The notes: generated by a model from the sequence alone, not told the origin. A stretch of 26,039 bases of DNA from Fomitopsis serialis (GCF_022376445.1 NW_025955467.1:1-26039), one strand, 5' to 3'; counted from the first letter of the stretch, positions 1-11,000 are shown. Made by a program: numbers and translations.

Positions 1-360
1 TCCAATTCAATCCTAATCTGATCAGTTCATAAAACCACTTCTGAGCAAACCTGCTAATCAGACAAGATTAACCAGAATAAAGTATGTGCTAATCCACAAA
101 AAGTCGGACTAGGGGGGCATTGTATGGCAGAGTGTTGTGAAATGCCCAAGTCCAGTAGTCTGAGAATGTAATATGGGTCATTCAGTTTTGTAGTGTAGAA
201 AGGCCCAGTGGTGCAGTTAGTGCATAGTGTGGGTGTACCCATGGGTGTCTGAGGGCATACCCATACCCATACCCACATGTGTTGCATACCCATGCCATGG
301 GTGTGGGTTTTGCATGGGTATCATGGGTACCTTTGGGTATGGGTACTATCATGGGTAGAT
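1..360 (+). mobile_element. 3' edge of a probable Copia-type LTR retrotransposon
   Basis: A purine-rich tract at 111-119 (AGGGGGGCA) is followed at once by TGTATGGCAGAG (from 121), which has the look of a polypurine tract and the first bases of a 3' LTR. The LTR body would run through the GGGTAT-rich block to somewhere before about 430, where gypsy protease sequence begins. I could not fix its end: no terminal ACA matching the TGT start is visible, and the coding part of the element lies outside the window. If correct, this element landed in the gypsy copy to its right. The assignment is an inference from layout, not from a protein match. Confidence 0.4.
228..358. repeat. GGGTAT/ATACCC-rich block with both orientations
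   Basis: The hexamer-like words CATACCC, CCCATGGGT and GGGTATGGGTA recur here, first as ATACCC on the plus strand (about 258-283) and then as GGGTAT (about 300-355). The two halves could therefore pair as an imperfect inverted repeat. It lies inside the putative LTR. It is not a telomere array, because the unit is degenerate and reverses direction. Confidence 0.6.
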
Positions 361-3300
361 CTATGTGCAGTTCATGGTACTCAAAATTTTGCATGATATG
401 GGGTGTGTTGTCAGTATCATACTGGCCAGGTGAGTTTCACTGACTGGCTTAGTCAGGGTTGCTCGTATGGCAGAAGATGCTGGTATGGAGTATCTGGTAT
501 TGCTGACTTTGATTGCAGATCCTTCCGCAAGGCTCTTGGTGACACTCAACTTGTAGTTGACGTGGAATTCCTCGCCAAGAAGTAGTGGCACTCACATGCC
601 AGGCACAACGTAGCACTCAGCGACCATCTTGAGGATATGGCCTTGCTCAGTTTCTACGTACACTTGGGTCTGCACGTACCCTGTGATACGAAACCCTCCG
701 GTGAGCTGGAAGAGGTTCATTTGGAGCAATTTGAGATACTCCTGCAAAACCAGCGAGATATCCACTCCTGAATCGGCTCGGCAAGTCACCAAGGGATGGG
801 ATAGACTCCCGAACCATAGCTGGAATGACAAGGCTGCTACCCCCACCATAGAATGACCCGCTGGTGGATCACGCACGTGTGGAATCATTACTACTTTCGG
901 CTTGGGGGGAGACCAGCCAGCATTGCCTACAGGAGTGAATGCTTCTCTCACTGTAGAATCTGCAGGGGTGAACATTTCACCCGCTGCAGACTTAGTGCCT
1001 GCAAAGGCCTCACGGCCGTATAAGTGATGGGTGGAACCATCCACGGCGAGCACTTCCGCCAGCATATCTTCTAGCTTAGCTTCGGGGACACCATCAGGGC
1101 GAGCATCCTCAAGAATGGAAGGATGGTCGTGCAGTAGAGAGTCAGAATAGGAGGCGGACGGTTTGGGTTCATCTTTGATAGTAACAGCATACGTACAGCA
1201 ATGTTGGCTGATGGTACCCTTGAGATACTCGCCCTCAGAACGACGGATGTCCGCCCACAAAGTGTTAGAAAGTCTCACATTGTTAAAGTTACTACAGATG
1301 TAGGTGACAAAAGCTTGATTGTTTTCTTTGTTTTCTTCAGTGTTGCAGTCATGTTCTGCACTGATGAATGAGGTGTTTCATCCTATGTTGTACTTGTTCC
1401 AGTGGGGACAGTCCCAATCCCAATGAAAAGGGCTGCCGCAGACTCTACAATCGCCGGGCGGCGCGCGCTTGCTTTTGACCAAATCATTCCTAGGGAATCG
1501 AGGACCAGCTCGAGGAGGTTTTGGTCCAGTGCTGTGGGGTCTGTTCGATGATGACTTCTGGTTCTGCACAGTTGCTGCATGAGCCTCCGTAGCAGTGTTC
1601 TCAGCCTGACCCGTAGGAGTGAATCCTTCACTAGCTACGATTCCCGCTGGAGGGGAAGTCAAAGCACCATTGTTGTCTACATTGAATTCAAAACCACCTC
1701 TGAAGCTGTCGACAGCGAAAGCGCAACACGTTCAAACGAACGACCTGGTCTCCTTCTTAGCCGCAGGAAGCTTCAATACTTGTTTGTACTGGGACAAGTT
1801 AGCAGGAGCCATGGAGGCGAACACGATGAGCTTGTCCTTCTTGTCCGATACCTTGGCTAAGAGGGCAGGGATAGTGCTAATGGTGTCGAGTGACAGGACG
1901 GTGGACCAGGTCGGCGGCACATTCTGCATGACCACGGCGATCTCATTGACTTGTGTCTCTCGCGCGCTGGTGAGGTGCCGATGGTAGAGTATTCGTCTGT
2001 TAATGAAGTCGAGAGGCTGCTCCTTCTCGTAGCCTGCTTGCCGGAAGTGTTGTCAGTCGTACTGGGTGCGCAGAGTGACTGGGAACTTGAAAGTGAAGAA
2101 TTGCAGTTTGATTCCCTCGTACAGGTTTCACCAGCTGGCTGAGTACAGCTTTTGCATCTCGTAGCCCAGTACCAACCACCAACTTTCAGCTTGGCCCGTG
2201 AACCTGTCCGGAGTGACTGAACCCAGGTCTCACACGATGTGTATATTCTTCATGGCAAGGTTGTTCATTTTATGCAGGTAAGTGAGGATAGTCTTAAGGT
2301 CCCCATCCCACTGAGGAACAGAGTTGCGCAAGATCTTCTGGTCAAGACGGACCCCTTGTTTGCGAGGCACGGGAGAGTGATGGATAATGATTGCTGTTTG
2401 GCTGTTAGGCAAGTGTCCATAGGCGTAGCTTCCCGGTGGAGGTGGGTCTCCACCTGGTGGTCCTCCACCCGCAGGCTGGACATGGCGGACGAGGAGAGTC
2501 TCCATTTCCTTCTCCACCACCACCTCCACCTCCACTCCGCCGCCTCCGCCCCCACCTCCTCCGCTGTTACCACTGCCGCTGCTGGGGCCACCACCGTTTC
2601 CTCGAGGTGGGCCGTATGGGGGTCCCCTTCCGTAGTTGCCGGGAGGATCCTCTGGGTACTTCAGAGGGTCTGTTTGGCTTGGGAATTGCATCGAGGGAGG
2701 GACTTTCCCTCCACTCGCCGCGTATCTGGTAGGAGGAGCGCTGTGGAACGAGGCTCAGTTCAGGGGTAGCATCGAGGGAGGGACGGTCCCTCCACTCGTT
2801 GCATTACCAGTAGGAGGAACGTTGTAGTGGTAGATGTAATCACCATTGGCCCCTTTGGCCGCGTTAGATGGGGCTTGGGAGGCTGAAAGGGTGGTTTGAG
2901 GCATGTGCAGAGGTAGGTCGTGTTGCGCCCCTTGAGAGCCTGGGTACAGAGATTCCATACGCCAGACTGGTTGGGGATGCATGGAGGACAATGGTTGACC
3001 TTGTGGGAAGACCGTGTCCCGGACAGTTTGAGCGGCTCCGAAGTCGGGAAGGGCATTTGAGTCGACTCGGTTCCAAGGACCAGAGGACTGCCGTTCGTTG
3101 ATAGGAGGCGCAGTTGGGCACGACTGAGAGTACTGAGGCTGAGACTTTGGCGGTGGGTCTTGGAACTGTACGTGGCGAGCAGGTTCATCTTGAGCGGGCG
3201 GCAAGCCAAAGCCGGGATTGCCGAAGCTCGAACGATTCGTGTAGCGAGGGCGGGAGTCAACATTGGACAGAGGGAAAGGTGTGAGGACGGGAGCTTCGGT

Positions 3301-4782
3301 GCGCATAGTGGGCTCATCAGTGGTATACAAGATGCCTTGAGTGAGTTCTTGCTCAAATACCTCAAGGGGTGCCATCGATTAGACAGATGGATTGAGTCCA
3401 TCCTGCAAGATAGATGCATTGTGCACTATTGGATCCACCAGGAGGGAGTTCGGTAGGATCTTGAAGTGTTGCTCGAACACGATGTGAGGTAGAGGTGGTG
3501 TCTCCTCGTCGTTCTGAGCGGCCTGAATCCGACGAAGTACAACTTCTTGGTATTCTGGGGTTAGGTTGGGGAATACGTCGGGCTTCTTCAGCCACTTGTC
3601 GAGCATTTCACGCTTGGTCTTGGACATAGTAAGCTCCATGCTGAAATCTGAAGCAGTCAACTTGACTGAGGTAGGGTACGAGTGTCCACAATGCAGAGCT
3701 TGTCGTTGATGGATCAAGGTAAGTGCTTTTGCCTTGCGGTATTGAAGGGTTCGGTGTGCATCGGAGACCATTCCTCTTGAAGAGGACCTATGCAGCACAC
3801 TCATCAAGACGTCAGCATGGTCAGACTTCCATCGACGAGTCACACTCTCCAATCGAAGCATAGCGTTCACCAGGACTTCAAGCCCTTCTACGACGTACTC
3901 AGTGCAATGTTGATGCTTAACCAGTAGGCTGTAGCAGAACTCCTTGTCTTCTACAATTTTGGAGTTGTGGATGTCATCCGTCTCAAGTTCTTCGTTCACT
4001 ACGTAGTTGCTTTCGTAGAATAGAAAGCCGTAGCGGTCGAGAGTGTCTGGAGCACTAAGGCTCCGGTAGATGTGTTGGGCTTCCTCGGGGCGATGGAGAT
4101 GGGCAAAGAATAGACCAGCATTGTCAAGCAGATCCCGAAGATGGACGGGGTCGACAGCCTCTTTGGCGGCTTGACGCATATCTGAAGAGGAAGGCGGGCT
4201 CGGCGAGCTTTGTTTGTTCTTAGAGGAGGGTCGCCAGGGCGTGGACGTAGCTTGAGGCTCGACTCCTCTAAGGATGGACAGAGAGGGCTTGTCGGGCACG
4301 GGCATGTGGATCTTCGATGCTCCGGGTGTCGCAAGATTGGTAGGCTCAGAGGGACCAGTTTGTTGAGGTGTACGCGGTTCAGGCTGAGCCGTGCTAGAGC
4401 TGCTATCTTCACGGGATGGGGTGGCAGGCGCGTCAAGCGAGGAGTTCCTCACCTTGTCATGGCTCCCGGAGCCCACGAAGAAGTTACTGAATGGTCCTAG
4501 TTGAGCTGAGGACCAAGCGGCTTCAGTTGCATTCAACGGAGAGCGAAGTACTTCACTTGTCCGGTTGAAGGACGAAGGTCCGGGTATGGGTGCTGTGCGG
4601 TCATTAGAGGTCACCTTCTTTGTTCGTCTCGAGTCCGGAGCTTCAGAGGGAGCAGCGGGACTGGGGGCAGAGATGAACATGAAGGGAGTGGTCGATCCAG
4701 AAGGGATGATAGAGGTTGGAGAGGTAGGGCGTGCGGGGTAGCCTAGGAACGATGTACTGGCCGGGAGTGACGGAGTTGACAT
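361..4782 (-). pseudogene. Ty3/gypsy gag-protease polyprotein with eight in-frame stops
   Basis: The whole stretch stays in one reading frame (about 1,474 codons) without any frameshift. It is interrupted at 3381-3379 (TAA) and, all TGA, at 2757, 2232, 2130, 2055, 1734, 1380 and 594; the TAG at 363 may lie past the homology. From the N-terminus it has a Ser/Pro/Thr-rich region, a long helical gag core (roughly 4150-3390), a Gly/Pro-rich linker (about 2690-2480), a capsid-like part (about 2330-1740), a CX2CX4HX4C zinc knuckle (1449-1408, CRVCGSPFHWDWDC) and a retropepsin domain. The protease motif ADSG is at 777-766, and its C-terminal strand reads VPLLLGEEFH just after the TGA at 594. The start at 4782 is the first ATG after the primer-site region. 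The product would not be made intact. The family call is firm; exact domain borders are estimates. Confidence 0.82.
2688..2821. repeat. 81-bp tandem duplication inside gag
   Basis: Two copies of a block of about 53 bp, beginning GCATCGAGGGAGGGAC at 2688 and again at 2769, are offset by 81 bp (27 codons, so the frame is kept). On the coding strand they encode related PPT...SGG.VPPSM segments. Copies differ at about a quarter of positions, so the duplication is not recent. The TGA at 2757-2755 lies between the two copies. Confidence 0.75.
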
Positions 4783-4821
4783 GGTGAGGAGAGGTGAAAC
4801 GGTTCGCTAGGTAGTGGACCG

Positions 4822-4840
4822 CTCCCGTGAATGTCCACCA
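4822..4840 (-). other. Candidate primer-binding site of the gypsy element
   Basis: On the element's strand TGGTGGACATTCACGGGAG begins one base inside the LTR end. Position and TGG start are as expected for a tRNA 3' CCA primer site. I could not name the tRNA, and self-priming of the Tf1 kind is not excluded. Confidence 0.45.
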
Positions 4841-4841
4841 A

Positions 4842-5343
4842 TGTTAGGGCTCGGTGGTTCGAGTCCTGTACACAGGGGGCGGTGTTACAAGTCGCCATCT
4901 AACGTACTTTTCATTTTGTTTCACTTTGTATCTTTAACCACCTTGCGTGCACAAGGACCGGTTATGTACTGTACCGCACCCGGACTATCACGTGATAGCT
5001 GACTCTAGCTGACTCGTTTCTTCGTCATGATTACCATTCCCTTCGTCAGCGATGATATATCCTGACTCATGCTTACTATACGCTCTGACTCAGACTCCTT
5101 CACTTGTATATATACCTGTACAGTAGAGGTCGGACTCTTCAGTTCGACCTGGTTAGCAATTGATGCTAGCTTCCTCATACCGCTACCGCTTCGGAACTCG
5201 ACTAGGACGAAGGGACTCGCGTCCTTCCTAGGTCTAAGATAAAGAACTCTTCCTCGAAGTTAGTAGCCTTGCAAGCTTGTGGGCTTATAGTGTTCCACTC
5301 GCCTAGCTTCGCGTAACAGGCGGGCTACCCGGCGAGACTAACA
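4842..5343 (-). repeat. 5' long terminal repeat of the gypsy element (502 bp)
   Basis: On the minus strand the segment starts TGTTAG (5343-5338) and ends CTAACA (4847-4842), a perfect 6-bp inverted pair with the canonical TG...CA ends. It is followed by a TGG primer site and, 60 bp on, by the gag start. A TATA-like box lies inside. The partner 3' LTR is not in the window, so the borders rest on terminal symmetry and on the primer site. Confidence 0.7.
5106..5115 (-). promoter_or_regulatory. TATA box of the LTR promoter
   Basis: GTATATATAC is a palindromic TATA element about 230 bp inside the LTR start. It is placed to drive leftward transcription of gag. No initiator can be fixed by eye. Confidence 0.5.
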
Positions 5344-5896
5344 ATGGTGGTCGCTTGGCGACCGGGGCAGATGAGTGGGTGAGTCTTGAGGTCGTTAAGG
5401 GGGCGTAGAACCCATAGAGGTCGTACGAGGACTGTTGAGTCCTCGCTAAGGTCGTCCACACGGCTGTTGAGCTTGCGCTGGCAGTTGGCGATGAGCTGGA
5501 CTGTAAGGGAGTCGGCGACAGGCCTATCCCAGGCGCAGCAACAAGCTAATGCCTTCGAGACGAGAGCACAACGAGCACTCTCGTTGATGGCCAATCCCGC
5601 AGTTGTACAGCATGAAGATCTCGTGCGCAGACGATGTGGTTGGGAGTAAAAGGCTGCTTTCCATTCTGGTAAAGCACGTGTCTTCGCGAGACATGCACCT
5701 AAGTGTACAAATTGGGAAACAAGTAAGTAAGTACAGTGATGGACATAAATGAATACAGTGTTCTCGCAAGTATCTAGGCCCGGGCAACGAATGCCTGCGG
5801 GTTGCGGTTATTGTACGTAGCGCAGAATAGATTGATGTACGTGGTCTTAATCCTATCCACCGTGTCCGTAACAGCTCCGGTGAGTATGGGGGGCAT
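5344..5896. other. Unassigned flank of the LTR, no convincing gene
   Basis: This is the DNA into which the gypsy LTR inserted. Short open frames exist on both strands. The plus-strand one (5386-5649) ends in an Ala/Gln/Arg-rich stretch of coiled-coil type, but it lacks a clear start and matches no family I know. No tRNA, repeat array or promoter is evident. Confidence 0.4.
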
Positions 5897-6340
5897 TTGT
5901 GGCTCCTGCATTCACTCATGTTGCCAGCAGACAAGGCGGATACCTCGGCTGACCTGGAGCTTGCGTGCAGCAAGGCAGGCAAGCCTGGCGTTCAGTCTGA
6001 CTCGCATTCTGGTAAGTCAACATGTATTCTGGGCTGGCATTGTACACTAACACAGTTTTCCTTGATAGACTCCGAGTTGGACACTGCCGAGCCGGTGAAT
6101 GAGTCGAAGGAGGCCAAGAGGGTGTGCCTGATTGACACTGCACTCGCAGCCATCAATGCATCGGGCCTCAAGCCCAACGGAAAGCCGGTCATGTCTATTC
6201 GCAGCACCACCAAGGTGTACTTGCTGGGAGAGGGCCATGACTGGCAGTACGATCCCTTCGGTACTGTAGCACGTTTTTACAAGTTAGGCAACCTTGACAT
6301 AGAGACCTATTGTCATATGTCTGTTCCCTGCACTGCACAG
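5897..6340 (+). CDS. Possible spliced gene fragment, unknown function
   Basis: Two exon-like pieces flank a textbook intron at 6012-6068: GTAAGT donor, CACTAAC branch site at 6045-6051 and TAG acceptor, 57 nt. The intron is a multiple of three and has no stop, so the frame is open with or without splicing. The second exon encodes ...EPVNESKEAKRVCLID... followed by a segment rich in charged and aromatic residues. I recognise no domain. The start codon is uncertain, and beyond about 6340 the frame merely shadows the minus-strand peptidase relic. It may be the edge of an interrupted host or transposon gene. Confidence 0.3.
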
Positions 6341-7478
6341 TTGCAAGCCACCACTTGCAGTCAGGATACCTTCATCAGTGCAATTCTGTCCTGTCTCTTT
6401 GCCATCATTGAACCAGATATGACCATTTGTTGATATTATCCTTGCTGTGAAGTGGAATCCACCAAAGTAAATCACCCCACACAGTCGGTAAGAGGTGTTA
6501 CCTAAGGCAGTGTTAATGTCCACCTTTTTCTCTAGCCTAGTGCAATCTGCCCTGTATACATTAAATGCAATAAAATTGGGTGCTGTTGTAAGAACTTCTT
6601 CATGGATCATAGTTGCATTACAAAAGTGGCATCTAGTTACAAGTTTGTGCTTCTGGGTGGCTTTGACCCAATGGGAAGTTGTCTGTGTTGTCACATGGCG
6701 CCCCGCGCAATCCTGGAATCCCACAATGCAGCATCCAATGTCCATAGCTTGGTTGAAGAAGTGGTCACATGTTGGGAGACATGGCATGAGGAGCATCGGT
6801 CTGTCTCATTGCAGTAGTCCATATCATGAGAAAGCATCTGCTTGCACAGAGCATACAGATCAGACCCTGCAGGAGCTACCATGGGGAATGAGTTTGGATC
6901 ATCATTGTGCAGCATCTCATGCATTCTGTCCCGGACACTGTTGAGGTTGGTTTTGTTTTGGTGGACCTGCTGCAACATGTCTGTGAAAGCTGAGAGATAT
7001 TTGTTTTGATGAGCTATATGCTGCTGCCAGTACATGTTCTGTTCTTGGTAAACACAATGCAAAATGCCCAGCAGACTGTCAAATGCACAGCTATATGTCT
7101 CTTCATTCCAGTCAAAACAGAGTGGCATATTGCTATTATTTGCCAGTGGTCGTGCTCTCTTTGCTGGCCTGTCATTACTATCTTTATGTGTACCTTGTCC
7201 CAGGGCCTCTTGCGCATGTTACCACCAGTGTCTGTACTCACAGTTGCAAGCTGTACAGCACCTTTGGCAGGAATATACTTGGCTGCCTGCAAATCCTGTT
7301 GGGAGATCTGTTGTGTATCTTCACTTGCTGCTTGCTCAGCAAGCTCATCTGTGCTTCCTTGTTTTGCATTCTTCTTCTTTGGATGCTCTACTACATCAGG
7401 AAAAATCTGGATGTCTTTCTGTTCTTGTATAAGTACCAGATCCAAATAAGCCACAAAAGGTGCCTGAGACAAGTCCAA
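6284..7478 (-). pseudogene. Decayed cysteine-peptidase-like transposon gene
   Basis: Three overlapping minus-strand frames read as one protein. The first (7478 to about 7190) has a Lys/Gln-rich N-terminus. The second runs through KRARPLANNSN and WNEETYSCAFDSLLGIL to about 6720, with the Cys codon at 7089-7087. The third ends at 6284 and contains IYFGGFHFTARI (His at 6454-6452) and then HIWFNDG. The Cys box, CxxC-type pairs (CSSC, CHFC), His box and final Trp-Phe-x-Asp order recall ubiquitin-specific (C19) proteases, found in basidiomycetes as mobile-element-borne copies. Two frame changes, near 7150-7190 and near 6700-6780, break it; the first could be an intron. Base composition is poorer in GC than the block to its right and resembles the Helitron fragment at 23-26 kb. 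Family placement is tentative, decay is clear. Confidence 0.55.
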
Positions 7479-7770
7479 ATCTTAAACAGTCTTATTGAGA
7501 CGTGAAAGGCACATTTAGTCTTTGTCACTTCCACAAGACCCTTGTGCCACCTCTAATTGAGCTCCTCTCGTACTCTAAATTAAGACACAATGTTGGCAAA
7601 GAACGTTCCTCCTTTATTTACTTTGGTGCTTATTTGTGCTCTGCTGTGCACTGCGTTCACTCAGAATATTTGCGTACAAAATGATAGATAATGTGGGTAT
7701 TCCATGGTAGTACTGTTACAACAAAGACAACAACATTCAATGGCAGTAGCATTACAACAAAGCAATCATA
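7479..7770. other. Border between low-GC relic and GC-rich gene block
   Basis: No gene is seen. Two near-identical short words, GTTACAACAAAG (7715-7726) and ATTACAACAAAG (7751-7762), lie 36 bp apart next to the end of the DUF6532-like gene. They could be subterminal repeats of a transposon, but I found no matching inverted copy past 20856. Confidence 0.35.
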
Positions 7771-8019
7771 TCAGCAATGACCACGAGAACCACGAGAACA
7801 TAGCGAAAAGCAAGAAGGAACTACAAGCACAACGTACACCTCGTAAACCGTACAACAACTCGAGCTCGCCACTCGAGTGCCTTCGTTACGTCGTTCCAGG
7901 GTAGATGAGGTGATGGTACTACGAATTAATGTTTGTTCCCCTGTGCAGAACATTACCAATAACCACACGTTACTAGTACCAGTAAATACACTTACCTTGG
8001 ATGACGACTAGTAGTGGAG
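7771..8019 (-). other. Alternative 3' exons of the DUF6532-like gene
   Basis: If the last intron ends at 8020 instead of 8038, a 24-nt exon (8019-7996) follows, then a GTAAGT intron to 7941, then an exon 7940-7771 ending in TGA. This gives an 886-codon reading frame, also in phase. The extra tail is Cys/Val/Ser-rich and resembles nothing I know. RNA data would decide between the two ends. Confidence 0.35.
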
Positions 8020-8023
8020 CTGT

Positions 8024-11000
8024 TCAGGCGTTCGCCGCTGCAAAGACTTTTATCAAAACATAAACCTGCTCCAGCAATCGAAGCTTACCGTCGCCTTCAC
8101 CCTCGTTGACGAGCTCCTGCCCTTCGTCATGCTGCTCGATGATCTCATGCGTATGCGTAACCCCTTCGCCCTCAGGCTCGTCGCGATCCTCCTTGTCCAG
8201 CTCGTCGACTTCTTGATCAGCGCCACGCTTCGGCGACTTCGCACTAGAGGTTTTGGCCGACGATTTGGCCGACGATGAAGTTGGCTTGCCGGATCCTGAA
8301 GGTGGTTTGACTGGTGCACCAGACCTCCTCGGACTCGACGACGTGCTTGCCACCTGCGCCATGCTCGCGGGTTTCAACGCCTGACTCGTGCTGATGGACG
8401 TCGCCCTCTTCCTCTCTTGGACAGGAGACCCCTTGCCGACTTTCGAACGCAGGCGATCTATCTTGAGGAAGCTACCGTTCCCATTGTCGGATTCTTCTTC
8501 GTCCACCGTGTTCGCTTTCATGCGACCTCTGCCGACGTCATTGTGAGGTGAGCGAGCAATTGTGTACAACCTGTCTACACCACTTACGAGATTTGTGCCC
8601 AAATGATGGCCTTCGTCTCTCGATAGTGCTCAGGCGCCTCAGCCTTGAGCGTCGCCAGGATGGCCATCAGGCCATCCCACCTACTACTAGTTAGCAGTGT
8701 GCCATCCTCGAATCAATAGATCACTTACTTAGCCGCGAACTGCTTGTTCGCGAAGAAGTTAGCCTGTCCACGAATGACGACCTCCGTCAGTGCAGACTCA
8801 ATCTGTTGCAGGTATTAAGAAAGCTGTACGATCACAGAAACTATACTCACAGCATTGCACACCACAGCTATCAGATTGTCCGGCACCTTGCGAAAATCGT
8901 CCATCGCTGCATGTATGTTGGCGTCGGCGCGCGCACCCAAAGCCCACTGTTGGTAGATGAGCTCTGCAATTGCCTCGTGGCGGAAAGGCTCGTCCTGGTT
9001 GAATGTAGTCGCCTTGCTCGTGTTAGATTTTTGAATGCATATTAGCAATTAGCTATCTCACTCACCTTCAAGTCTAAACGCTTTCGCTGGTCGAAGACGA
9101 TGTCGATGTCACTGAAGACGAAGTTCGGGATATGGCGTGAACCCCCCTCGACAACGTCCGTTGCGTGCGTTCGGAGCAGCCATGCGGCTACTGCGCTTCT
9201 TTGCTCGGCAGACAGGCCTTGCAGGCCATACATCTGGTCAACGGCAACCTTGGCTTTTCTCTTGAGCTCATTGCGGAACTGGGATGCACTCGCCCAGACC
9301 TGAAACTGATCAGTGTACCAACCACCCAGCACGAACAATTTACTTACCACGGTGTAGACGTTCTGCTGCAGCTCAAGACGCTCTTGCTCAGCCTTCTCCT
9401 CCTCCTCGCGCTCTTTCTCAGTCTTCTCTCTCTCAGGCTTCTCGTCCTTGCTCTTTGACTTCGGACTGATCAACTGGAACGCCCTCTTCAGCGCCTTAAT
9501 GCGTTTGCCATCCTTGTCGCGCATATCGCGCGCATCCTCCACGCTGTAACGAATCAGAGCGTCTCGCTTCAGTAGGCGTCCGCTGACCACTGATGATTCC
9601 GACGTCCATGCGGTCTTGAGCGAGATTCGCAGGCGCAGGCAGTTCTGCGCTGCGGTGACGAGGGCTCTGACGTCGATGGGAAGGTCGGTCACCTTGGCTC
9701 GCTCCCTGCGCCCTCGACCTTTGGAGCGCTTCTGCTTACTCTTGCCCATTTGCTCAGGCAAGACCTGTATGTTGAGCTACGAATTGAAACCCAGTAGTTC
9801 GCGACTCACCACTACACCGTCGTCATCATCTTCCTCCTCGAGCTCGTCGTCATCTTCCTCATCTTCATCGCTGCCTTTGCCTCCTTTCGGCTCGTACTCC
9901 TCGTCCTCGTCACTATCATGGTCGTCACTCTTGTGGGCGTCGCTGTCGTCGCTGCTACTCGCACTAGTATGTCTCCCAGTCTTCTTCTCCTTGCCCTTGT
10001 TGTTCGCCTTCACTGCTGAACTGAGGGCTGAAGACTGAACAAGCATTAGCACGTAGCAAGGCCATTTTAACTCAGAATACCTTCGCTGGCACCGGCACGT
10101 CAATGTACACTTTGCGCCTCATCACCGACGGCGATGGTGGGTCGCCCGACGATATCGTCTTCTTGGAAGATGGAGACGCAGCCAGCTTCTTCGGCTTCGT
10201 AGCGATCTGTTGATCCTGGTAGCCAGAGTCGTCCCTTGAATCATCACTGAGGTGCACAGCCTTGCTTTTACCCTTTGTAGATGCCGTCGCACCTGTAGTA
10301 TCATTTGCTTCAATTGCAATTAAATGAACGTGAGGCTGCTCGACGTACCGAGCGACTTCGCAACAATTGCCTCGTCCTTGTCCAGGTAGGCTGATTTCCT
10401 CGCTGTCTGTTGAGCTCCCCTGTAAGCTGGCTTCGGCTTGGCTAAGGTGCGGAGAGTTTAATGATCTTTATCGCTACAAAAATGAGAAGACGTACGTCGA
10501 GCCCGAACTTCCTTCTCCTCGTGCCCTCCGATATGCCCATCCCGTGGTTCTCCTGACTTTCCTTGTGCTCGTCACTGCGAACCTCCTCATCAACCGCCGC
10601 GTCTTCGTCTTCGTCTGCGCTGTCCTTCATCTCCGCCTCTGCACCTGAGCTATTCGCCTGATCAGAGTCTCCGCTGGCTTTCTTCTTCTTCTTGCGCTTG
10701 GGCTGCTCTTCTTCCGAAGAACCTTCCTCGTCCCTGATCATGGTGGCCACTCTCTTGCGGACGCCTACGATCGTGGACTGCTCGTGAGTCTAGGCTATTG
10801 TTGCATACCTACTCTGTACTCACCCTTCACATGCGACTCCTTGTCAGCTTTCTTCGCATCCTTGGCTTTCTTGAGAAGTTTCGCTAGGGCCTGAGCGTCG
10901 GACGCGGATAGACCACTGGTATCGACATCCGGAACGTCGCTGTCAGGCGACGCCTTGTTGGCAGTTTGCTTAGCTTTCGCGCGCCCCTTCTGACCGGCGC

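Larger units (their letters stand above)
361..5343 (-). mobile_element. Truncated Ty3/gypsy retrotransposon, 5' LTR plus gag-protease
   Basis: Reading leftwards: 5' LTR (5343-4842), one spacer base, a TGG-starting primer-site candidate, then a gag start codon at 4782 and a single frame through zinc knuckle and protease to about 361. Reverse transcriptase, RNase H, integrase and the 3' LTR are missing from the window. They may lie to the left of the Copia-like insertion or be deleted. The base just outside the LTR starts ATGGT, which would be the target duplication if the other end were found. The order gag-protease and the knuckle type fit fungal Ty3/gypsy (Metaviridae) elements. Confidence 0.8.

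Noticed and set aside
2239..2769. Long plus-strand open frame opposite gag
   Set aside because: Its His/Ser/Ala-rich repeats are the antisense of the Gly/Pro-rich gag linker; nothing else supports it.
4811..4881. A tRNA gene suggested by the GGTTCGAGTCC word
   Set aside because: No acceptor stem, anticodon arm or A box could be folded around it, and it lies within an LTR.
9616..10038. Plus-strand frame with a poly-Ser run
   Set aside because: It is the antisense of the acidic Asp/Glu exon of the DUF6532-like gene.
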